Assembly (NCBI GenBank): GCA_964370095.1
Contig: CAYJHJ010000001.1
Location: 1 to 59,648, forward strand
DNA from: CAYJAZ01 sp964370095
GTDB lineage: Bacteria; Desulfobacterota; Desulfovibrionia; Desulfovibrionales; Desulfovibrionaceae
Direction of reading: 5' to 3'
DNA: 59,648 bases
Shown here piece by piece: positions 52,891-59,648 of the stretch; positions within the stretch are counted from its first letter, which is position 1, and each line of letters begins with the position of its first letter. Under the pieces are notes generated by a model, which saw only the letters and a list, made by a program, of their open reading frames with translations, had not been told where the DNA came from and did not search any database. Both the position numbers and the translations under genes were made by a program.

Positions 52891-53802
52891 TTATTCGTAA
52901 TGCCCTGTTTCAACACCCTCAACATCAATAATATGCGGCACCATGCGTATTAAAACGCCTTTTGGCCCAACTTCTGTAAATGAGCGAATTTTTGCATTAT
53001 ACATATTTGTTATTGTTTGCGACCATAAAACTGATGAAACCACTTGCTTTTTCATAAGCGTGAACATTCTTTTGCCCTCAGTTATAGCTTCTGCCGTAAC
53101 ATTTGCATAAATAGGCGCTATTGGTTCATTCCAATCATATTTTTCTAAAGCTTTTGAAAATTCCACATTGATTTCTGCCATTAAAGAAGTATGGAAAGCA
53201 CCGCTCACCGCAAGTGGAATAGCTTTTGCTTTTTGAGGCTTCAACCTTTCCACAAGCTCTTCAACAGCATCTTTATGCCCACTGATAGCAAATTGCTTAG
53301 GCGTATTATAATTTGCAATACGCACCACTCTATCACTTTCTTTTGAGAGTTGTTCAATCACAGGCTCAATTTCATCTTGCCCTAAACGAAGCACCACATA
53401 CATAGTACCCTCTTTGTTCGGGTCAGCATCATTCATGAGTTTTCCGCGTAAAGAAACAATTTTAAGCGTATCATCAATAGAAAGCACTTTTGCTGCGGCT
53501 AATGCTGAATATTCACCAAGGCTATGCCCTGCAAAAGCTAAAGGTTCAACCTTTGATTCATATGTTAACCACAAGGCAAGATTTACGGTTGTAAGTGCCG
53601 GTTGCAAATTTCTTGTATTTGCCATTAACGTTTCATCATTGCTTTCCCAGTAAATTTCACGAAGTGGCAATGATGAATATTTTTCAGCTTTTTTCCAAAG
53701 CTCCATCACTTCTTTTTCTCTTTCGGCAAGTTCTTTGCCCATCATTGAACTTTGCGAACCTTGCCCTGGAAAAAGAATAGCTGTTTTTCTTGTATTCGTC
53801 AT
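52891..53802 (-). CDS. fabD: malonyl-CoA:ACP transacylase
   Basis: 303 aa; loads malonyl onto ACP for fatty-acid synthesis. Marks: ILFPGQGSQSSMMGKEL (about 9-25), LQPALTTVNLAL (about 67), the catalytic-Ser elbow FAGHSLGEYSALAAA (about 88-102), Gln/Arg oxyanion region and the active-site His VSGAFHTSLM (about 199). It lies 46 bp after glpX on the same strand; no other fab genes are adjacent. Confidence 0.94.
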   Translation of the reverse strand: MTNTRKTAILFPGQGSQSSMMGKELAEREKEVMELWKKAEKYSSLPLREIYWESNDETLMANTRNLQPALTTVNLALWLTYESKVEPLAFAGHSLGEYSALAAAKVLSIDDTLKIVSLRGKLMNDADPNKEGTMYVVLRLGQDEIEPVIEQLSKESDRVVRIANYNTPKQFAISGHKDAVEELVERLKPQKAKAIPLAVSGAFHTSLMAEINVEFSKALEKYDWNEPIAPIYANVTAEAITEGKRMFTLMKKQVVSSVLWSQTITNMYNAKIRSFTEVGPKGVLIRMVPHIIDVEGVETGHYE

Positions 53803-53848
53803 AAAAATTCCTTTCAGTAAAATTATGTATCTATGTATAGTTTATAGA

Positions 53849-54842
53849 TTAATCATATTTAACTGAAGAAATTTTCATCAATCTATCCCAATTATGATGT
53901 GATTGGATATATCTGAAAGTGCCTGTTTTTGCACGAATTACCATTGATTGCGTTGTCGCACCATTTTTGCTGTAGGTAACACCTTTCAACAAATCGCCAC
54001 CTGAAATTCCTGTTGCAGCAAAAAAGGCATCATCACCACGCACCAAAGTTTCAACAGAAAGAATTTCTCTTGTGTCAATTCCTGCTTTTTCAATAGCTTC
54101 TTTTTCTAGATATGATTGAGGATCAAGCCTTGCCAAAATTTGGCCGCCCATGCCTTTGATTGCACAAGCTGAAATCACACCTTCAGGTGAGCCGCCCACA
54201 CCCATCATAATATCAACATCAGTGTTAGGATCACAAACCATTAAAGCACCTGTTAAATCGCCGTCAGTGTGCAATAAAATTCTTGCACCAACTTCACGCA
54301 CTTCTTGAATGATTTTTTGATGACGCGGTTTATCCAAGATAAAAACAACAATATCATTTATATCTTTACCTGTAGCTTTTGCAACATTTGCAATAGTATC
54401 TTTTACAGGAGCATCAAGGTCAATCACGTTTCTGGCTTCTTCACTTACCACAAGTTTTTGCATATAAAAACTTGGGCCGGGATTATACATTTTTCCTTTT
54501 GGGCATGCACCTATAACAGAAATTGCATTGGNNNNNNNNNNCTCTGCCAAAAGCAAGAAGTGAAGTTCCTTCAACCGGATCAACTGCTATATCAAGTGCA
54601 GGACCTTGACCAAGGCCAACTTTTTCTCCTGTGTATAGCATAGGGGCTTCATCTTTTTCACCCTCACCAACGATAATTGTTCCGTCAATATCAAGAGAAT
54701 TAAAAGATAAACGCATAGCATCAACTGCAGCACCGTCGCCTGATTCTTTTTGCCCCCTGCCAAGCCAACGAGCAGAAGCTAAAGCCGCAGTTTCAGTTAC
54801 TCTTACTAGATCAAAACCTATATTCTTTTCCGGAGTTTGCAT
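53849..54842 (-). CDS. glpX: class II fructose-1,6-bisphosphatase, interrupted by an N-gap
   Basis: Gluconeogenic phosphatase, about 328 aa. Marks: GFDLVRVTETAALASARWLGRG (about 9-30), DGAAVDAMR, GTIIVGEGEKDEAPML (about 54-69), ALDIAVDPVEGTSLLAFGR (about 82-100), then after the 10-N run at 54532-54541 NAISVIG, KLVV, HTDGDLTGAL and GVGGSPEGVISACAIKGMGGQ. Joining the two sides directly reads AFGRANAISVIG, exactly as in the family, so the true gap may be zero bases. Not to be confused with FBPase class I. Confidence 0.94.
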
Positions 54843-54957
54843 AAAATCTCTCTTTTTTATATGTTAAAGATTATTTTCTTTTTGTGGCTTTTTATACTAT
54901 AGATTTTTTAAAAGCTCAAGTTTTTTTAAAGGCCAATATTTTATAAAAAACAAAAAA

Positions 54958-54986
54958 AGGTGGTGAAAGAATTTCCTTCACCACCT
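54958..54986 (-). terminator. terminator of the dicarboxylate carrier gene
   Basis: AGGTGGTGAA pairs with TTCACCACCT; on the minus strand it ends in seven T. It lies 24 bp after the gene's stop. Confidence 0.88.
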
Positions 54987-55009
54987 ATATTATACCTTAT
55001 TTACATATC

Positions 55010-56442
55010 TTATTTAAAGATACCAACAAGTAAGAAACAGAAACCGGTTACAACAAACATACCGGCAATATTAAGAATCAAGCCGGCTCTGATCATTGCA
55101 GAAATCGGCACTCTTCCGCTACCGAAAACAATAGTATTCGGAGGTGTTGCAACAGGCATCATAAATGCACATGAAGCAGCAATTGCAGCAGGAATTGTGT
55201 AGAATTGCGGATCAACACCTTGAGTTGCAGCCAACGCACCAAGAAGTGGTAAGAAGGCAGCAGCTGTAGCTGTGTTTGAAGTTACTTCAGTCAAGAAGAT
55301 GATAACTGTTACAATTGTAAGCATCATAACAACAGGAGCAACGCCTTTCAAGCCGCCCAAAGCTTCTGAAATCCATAAAGCAAGACCTGAAGAAGAAATA
55401 ACAGCAGCTAATGACAAGCCACCACCAAAAAGAAGAAGTGTTCCCCATGGAAGGCCTGAAGTTGCTTTCCAATCCATAACAAATATTCTTTTCTTTGCAT
55501 CAACAGGAATAATAAAGAGCAATAATGCCGCTGCCATAGCAATAAAGGTATCATTTACGTAAGTAAAATAGTTATCAATAAATGGTTCTGTAATCCAAGC
55601 ACAAGCAGTTAAAGCAAATATAACAGCAATATATTTTTCGCCTTTACTCCAAGCACCTAATTTAGCAAGTTCTTGTTGAATAACCTGTCTTGAGTTTTCA
55701 GAATTAAGATTAAATCTTTTTCTGCAAAGCCAGCACCAAGTAATAATAAGCATAGACACTGCAACAGGCACACCTAAAAGCATCCACTGCCCAAAACCAA
55801 TGCTGATTTGATAGTTTTCTTCTAAATACGCTTTTAAAAATGCGTTAGGAGGAGTTCCGATAAGNNNNNNNNNNATGCAACAGCTAATAAAAGAGATGTA
55901 GCATAACGCTTATGATCGGGGTTATTTTCATCAACAACCATTGTTATAACCGATAAAGCAATAGGAAGCATCATAATAGCTGTGGCAGAGTTACTTACCC
56001 ACATAGAAAGAAATGCAGTAGCTATCATAAAACCGGCAATTTGGTGTATACCTCTATAGCCAACAACGTTAATAATGTTTAGTGCAATTCGACGATGAAG
56101 GTTCCATCTTTCCATAGCAATACCCAACATAAAACCACCTAAGAAAAGATAGATTGTTGAGTTAGCATAAGGTGTCAAAGCTTTGCCCATAGTACCTAGC
56201 CCTAATGCAGGTATAAGGATAATAGGTAATAATGAAGCCATAGGAATAGGAATTGCTTCGGTTGCCCACCAAATGGCCATAAGAGTTGCTAAACCAAAGC
56301 ATTTCCACGCTTCAGGGCTCATTCCTTGTGGGGGGTCGAAAACAAATACTACTGCAAAACCTAAAAGGCCAAGCACAAATCCTATCCAGCACTCAATTCT
56401 GTAAATGCCTTGATATTCCTCAAGTTTTTCCGGTAACGGCAT
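55010..56442 (-). CDS. DASS-family sodium:dicarboxylate symporter, interrupted by an N-gap
   Basis: About 480 aa, 11-12 spans. Marks: WWATEAIPIPMASLLPIILIPALG (about 59), IYLFLGGFMLGIAMER (about 95), MWVSNSATAIMMLPIA (first SNT motif, about 147) and, after the 10-N run at 55865-55874, LIGTPPNAFLK. A second TEVTSNTATAAAFLP (SNT) and ATPPNT follow later. The gap removes the end of the first SIGGTATLIGTPPN-type motif, so about ten residues are missing. Downstream of the frd and fum genes, it most likely imports fumarate, malate or succinate, or exchanges them. Confidence 0.9.
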
Positions 56443-56560
56443 ATTTCCTCCAACTCGTTAAAATTAAACAAAATCAAATCAAATCAAAAGCCAATATGAA
56501 ATGTAAATATTGTATGGCTTATACTTTGCACATAATATTTACTATTTTCTAAATTTATTT

Positions 56561-57115
56561 TTATGCCATTGCCGCTTCAACATTTGGCTTAGCATAAAGT
56601 TCATCACCATATGAATCATTCACCACCAAAAGCGGCATATTTTCAATTTCAAGCTTACGGACTGCTTCAGGCCCTAATTCTTCATAAGCAATAATATCTA
56701 CTTTTTTTACGCATTTTGAAGATAAAGCCCCTGCTCCGCCTGTTGCAAGAAGATATAAACCTTTATGCTCTTTCATCGCGTCAATAACTTCTTTGCTTCT
56801 TTTGCCTTTGCCCATGCTTGCGGCAAGCCCTAAAGAATAAAGGCGCGGTGCATAAGCATCCATGCGTGAAGAAGTGGTTGGGCCGCATGCACCAATCACC
56901 TTTCCTTCAGGTGTTGGAGATGGCCCCATATAGTAAATAACTTGCCCTTGCATTTCAAAAGGCAATTCTTTTCCTTCGTCAAGTGCTTGAATAAAGCGTT
57001 TATGCGCTGCATCTCTGCAGGAATAAATTGTGCCTGAAAGATAGACAAGATCGCCTATTTTTATTTTTTCAATTTCTTCTTTTGAAATTGGGGTTGTGAT
57101 ATTCCAAGTTGCCAT
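56561..57115 (-). CDS. class I fumarate hydratase, beta subunit
   Basis: 184 aa; forms the smaller partner of an oxygen-sensitive [4Fe-4S] fumarase. Marks: VYLSGTIYSCRDAAHKRF (about 27-44), GKVIGACGPTTSSRMD (about 71-86), GKGKRS (about 101) and the ATGGAGALSSKCVKKVDIIAYEELGPEAVRKLEIENMPLLVVNDSYGDELY stretch. It follows the alpha subunit by 33 bp. The same fold occurs in L-tartrate dehydratase beta; the fumarase call rests on the frdAB neighbours. Confidence 0.92.
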   Translation of the reverse strand: MATWNITTPISKEEIEKIKIGDLVYLSGTIYSCRDAAHKRFIQALDEGKELPFEMQGQVIYYMGPSPTPEGKVIGACGPTTSSRMDAYAPRLYSLGLAASMGKGKRSKEVIDAMKEHKGLYLLATGGAGALSSKCVKKVDIIAYEELGPEAVRKLEIENMPLLVVNDSYGDELYAKPNVEAAMA

Positions 57116-57148
57116 AATGTCCTCATTATCAGCTAAATGTTATAAGAA

Positions 57149-57988
57149 TTAAAATACAATAGTTCCATGCCTTATTGAATGGCATTGAATATTCACAGCA
57201 AGTGGCAAAGAAGCAATATGACAAGGAGCTTTTGCAATTTTCACAGCAAAGGCCGATGTAACACCGCCAAGACCCATAGGGCCAATGCCAAGCTTGTTGA
57301 GCTTTTCTAATAATTCTTCTTCCAAAGCTTGTAATTCAGCATCTGGGTTAGTATCGTAAAGATCACGTAACAAAGCTTTTTTAGCTAAAATCGGGGCTGA
57401 TTCAAAAGTTCCGCCAAGCCCAATTCCCACAACAACAGGCGGGCAAGGGTTTGGCCCTGCTTCTGCAACACGATCTATCACAAATTTCTTCACGCCTTCA
57501 ATGCCTTGTGAGGGGCTTAGCATGGTTACTCTTGACATATTTTCACTGCCACCGCCTTTTGCAAGAAAAGAAATTTTAAGGCCATCGCCTGCTACCATTT
57601 CGGTATGAATAACAGCAGGTGAATTATCAGTGGTGTTTTTACGGCTGATAGGGTCGCACATTGATTTTCTAAGATAAGCTAAATCGTATGCTTTTATCAT
57701 TGCTTGATTGATAAGATCATTCAAAGTGCCTTCTTCAACTTGAACTTTTTCACCACGTTCCACAAAGAAAATTCCAGTGCCTGTGTCTTGGCACAAAGGC
57801 AGCTTTGATTCTTTTGCATAATCAGCATTTTCAATCAACTGCCTAAAAATTTCTTTAGAAGCAGGACTTGTTTCTGCTTCATAGCCTTTTTGAAGTGCCA
57901 TATAAGCATCTGGCTCTAAAACCGTGCTGCAATGAGAAATCATTTCAACAATGCCGTCAAATATTTGTTTATTTTGAATAATTTTCAT
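57149..57988 (-). CDS. class I fumarate hydratase, alpha subunit
   Basis: 279 aa; binds the [4Fe-4S] cluster. Cluster Cys are seen in LPLCQDTGTGIFF (about 59-71), MCDPISRKNTTDNSPAVIHTE (about 110-130) and NPCPPVVVGIGLGGTFESAP (about 194-213). GPMGLGGVTSAFAVKIA (about 236-252) is the C-terminal mark. It starts 7 bp after frdB, so fumarate made from malate can pass straight to fumarate reductase. Confidence 0.93.
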   Translation of the reverse strand: MKIIQNKQIFDGIVEMISHCSTVLEPDAYMALQKGYEAETSPASKEIFRQLIENADYAKESKLPLCQDTGTGIFFVERGEKVQVEEGTLNDLINQAMIKAYDLAYLRKSMCDPISRKNTTDNSPAVIHTEMVAGDGLKISFLAKGGGSENMSRVTMLSPSQGIEGVKKFVIDRVAEAGPNPCPPVVVGIGLGGTFESAPILAKKALLRDLYDTNPDAELQALEEELLEKLNKLGIGPMGLGGVTSAFAVKIAKAPCHIASLPLAVNIQCHSIRHGTIVF

Positions 57989-57995
57989 AAGTTAC

Positions 57996-58760
57996 CTATT
58001 CAGCACCAAGCTTTTTCAAAATAAATTTAGGCACAATTCCTTTCACACTTTCAATAGTAACCATGCGGCGCATAATACCTAATTGATCTTGCAAAGGGAT
58101 TTGTTTTGGGCACACATCTTCACAACCAAGTAAGCCCATGCAACCAAATACACCTGTGTCATCGCCTACAAGTTCATAATAGTCTTTACTGGTACGATTA
58201 TCACGCGGGTCAAGATAGAAACGAGCAAGCCTGTTTATGCTTGTTGCACCGATAAAATCTTCACGCATACGTGCATTACCGCAAGCAGCAACACAGCAAC
58301 CACATTCAATACATCTATCCAATTCAAAGATTTGCACTGCCAATTCATTATCCATACGCTCTTCTTCGGCATATGGATCAAATTCTTTTTCTGTATGAAT
58401 CCATGACTCAATTTTTGTGCCAATTTGCCTAAACCAAGTGCCTGTGTCTACTGATAAATCACCGACTAGTTTGAAAACAGGAAGCGGATGAAGAGTTATT
58501 ACATCAGGCAAATCAGATGTTTGTGTGTGGCAAGCAAGCCCGGGGCGCCCATTTATCACCATACCGCAAGAACCGCATATGCCTGCTCTACAACAAAAGT
58601 CAAATTGCAAGCTTGGATCTTGAGTGTCACGGATAAGGTTTAATGCCACGAAAAGAGTCATACGATCAAATTCTTCCAAGAAAAAAGATTGCATATGAGC
58701 TTTTCTTGCGGGATCGGCGGGATTATAACGAAATATTTGAAATTCTAACTTTCTAGCCAT
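57996..58760 (-). CDS. frdB: fumarate reductase / succinate dehydrogenase iron-sulfur subunit
   Basis: 254 aa with three clusters: [2Fe-2S] CCRAGICGSCG with a later GLAC (about 56-78), [4Fe-4S] CIECGCCVAACG (about 150-161) and [3Fe-4S] CMGLLGCEDVCP (about 207-218). Typical Wolinella/deltaproteobacterial layout with the substrate flavoprotein gene immediately upstream. Transfers electrons from the quinone side to FrdA. Confidence 0.95.
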   Translation of the reverse strand: MARKLEFQIFRYNPADPARKAHMQSFFLEEFDRMTLFVALNLIRDTQDPSLQFDFCCRAGICGSCGMVINGRPGLACHTQTSDLPDVITLHPLPVFKLVGDLSVDTGTWFRQIGTKIESWIHTEKEFDPYAEEERMDNELAVQIFELDRCIECGCCVAACGNARMREDFIGATSINRLARFYLDPRDNRTSKDYYELVGDDTGVFGCMGLLGCEDVCPKQIPLQDQLGIMRRMVTIESVKGIVPKFILKKLGAE

Positions 58761-58787
58761 GTTTAGTCCTTTATATGTTTGGAAACA

Positions 58788-59648
58788 CTATTTAAGTAAA
58801 TTTTCGTTGATACGAAGTTTTTCAGCAGGAATATCAGCATAAAGAATTTTTCCGCCGCCATAGCCACGCTCACCCGGTGCAAGCTCATAATAAGGAGTTG
58901 CCTCTTCATAGCTGAGTGTTGGCAAAGTATCGCCGGGCTTCCAATACGCAAGTGTGCGGTTAAGCCATTGCTGATCATTACGTTCAGGATAGTCTTCACG
59001 AGCGTGTGCACCACGGCTTTCAGTTCTCATTAATGCGCCATAGGCTGTGCAAAGGGCAAGTTTAAGCATGCCATCAACACGAAGTGCCAAAGAAAGTTCA
59101 GGCGTAAAGCCAACATTTGAACCTTGCAAGCCAATATTTTTTGCTCTTTCACGAAGTTCTTGCAATTTAGCAACACCTTCTTCAAGGCTTGGGCCATTTC
59201 TAAAAATACCCACGTGTTCCATCATAATATCTTGCATTGCATCACGAATTTCTGTTGCATTTTCTTTGCCATTTTTTGAATGTGCTATAGTATCGATTTT
59301 TTCTTCAATTTTCTTTTTAGCATCTGCAATACATTGAGTTTTTATAATATTTTCATTAGATTTCAAAAATTCAGTAACTTTTTCACCAATCACTCGGCCT
59401 GAAACAATGGTTTCAGCCAAAGAGTTTCCGCCAAGGCGGTTAAAGCCGTGCATATCCCAACAAGCAGCTTCACCGGCTGAGAATAAGCCATGAAGTCCAT
59501 AAGCAGCACCGTCTTTATTCACACGCACACCGCCCATAGAATAATGCTGGGTTGGGCGAACAGGAATAAGCTGATGAATTGGATTAACTCCTAAGAAATG
59601 TGTTGAAATATCATATACTTCACGAAGGTTTGTTGTAATATGTTTTTC
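58788..59648 (-). CDS. frdA: fumarate reductase / succinate dehydrogenase flavoprotein, 5' part off the window
   Basis: The C-terminal 287 residues are present; the gene runs off the right edge. Visible: RPTQHYSMGGVRVN (FAD/substrate loop, at the segment read from about 59570), GLFSAGEAACWDMHGFNRLGGNSLAETIVSGRVIGE, the Arg-rich capping RAEFPERND-like RESRGAHAREDYPERNDQQWLNRTL. The stop is 27 bp before frdB. The first residues here are in frame to the window edge. The N-terminal FAD loop and the membrane anchor frdC lie beyond. Confidence 0.95.
   Translation of the reverse strand, partial: EKHITTNLREVYDISTHFLGVNPIHQLIPVRPTQHYSMGGVRVNKDGAAYGLHGLFSAGEAACWDMHGFNRLGGNSLAETIVSGRVIGEKVTEFLKSNENIIKTQCIADAKKKIEEKIDTIAHSKNGKENATEIRDAMQDIMMEHVGIFRNGPSLEEGVAKLQELRERAKNIGLQGSNVGFTPELSLALRVDGMLKLALCTAYGALMRTESRGAHAREDYPERNDQQWLNRTLAYWKPGDTLPTLSYEEATPYYELAPGERGYGGGKILYADIPAEKLRINENLLK

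Noticed and set aside
1..59648. tRNA genes, prophage, insertion-sequence transposase or toxin-antitoxin pairs
   Set aside because: Looked for across intergenic regions and small frames; none supported.

Overview
The window looks like a draft-quality contig from an AT-rich, Gram-negative, motile anaerobe. The best fit by inference is a low-GC, probably host-associated relative of Desulfovibrio/Lawsonia (Desulfovibrionales). The pointers are fumarate reductase with a two-subunit class I fumarase and a dicarboxylate carrier, NiFe-hydrogenase maturation genes (hypD, hypE and a maturation protease), an HdrD/HmcF-like iron-sulfur protein, selenocysteine synthase SelA, an anaerobic CbiK cobaltochelatase, and sigma-54-type promoters at flagellar genes. 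The genes are nearly all ordinary chromosomal ones. There is no prophage, transposase, CRISPR array or tRNA. Five runs of N interrupt the sequence (25313-25322, 32053-32152, 41674-41683, 54532-54541, 55865-55874). Four of them break real genes (flgD, asnS, glpX, a DASS transporter).

Layout. 1-1.8 kb: methylthioadenosine salvage pair (class II aldolase, mtnP). 1.8-4.6 kb: folC, selA. 4.7-7.2 kb: thiM and a CytX-type permease under a TPP riboswitch with its own terminator. 7.2-10 kb: ribF-hisB-lipoprotein and an unknown gene. 10-18.6 kb, minus strand: argH-deoxyribosyltransferase-like-radA, Nif3-like and zinc-ribbon genes followed by RNase P RNA, fau-pgeF, and a pair of related membrane-anchored proteins. 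18.8-23 kb: RNase E/G with a large disordered N-terminal extension, then queA. 23-25 kb: polyphosphate:AMP phosphotransferase and SRP RNA. 25-28 kb: fliK-flgD behind a sigma-54 site. 28-33.4 kb: MFS carrier, iron-sulfur protein, hypD, hypE. 33.5-38 kb: ppk1-HD-ppx polyphosphate operon. 38-42.4 kb: PopT-like C55-P translocase; asnS-trkA-cheZ-like operon. 42.6-47.8 kb: hisD, a methyltransferase, a GT9 glycosyltransferase, and two sigma-54-driven small genes, one FlgN/FliT-like. 47.8-54.9 kb: pgl, hydrogenase protease, purM, cbiK, an aminotransferase, fabD, glpX. 55-59.6 kb: frdA-frdB-fumA-fumB-dicarboxylate carrier, which together make a fumarate-respiration module.

The most unusual feature is a family of short (about 80-120 bp) structured repeats sitting immediately after four gene ends: mtnP, queA, hypD and hypE. 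Each is in the sense orientation of the gene it follows. In every case the last 30-90 bp of that gene (the coding end, usually with the stop) are repeated again on the far side of the element, and two loci are amplified into tandem arrays. The elements share boxes GCGAAC and GTGAGG and two hairpins whose arms differ in sequence but keep their pairing. A third copy of one arm allows an alternative fold. At mtnP the distal copy keeps a different C-terminus from the one the gene now uses. At hypD both copies encode the same C-terminal residues with synonymous codons. I do not recognise this element family. The sequence does not show whether it acts as mobile DNA or as a 3'-UTR RNA structure.
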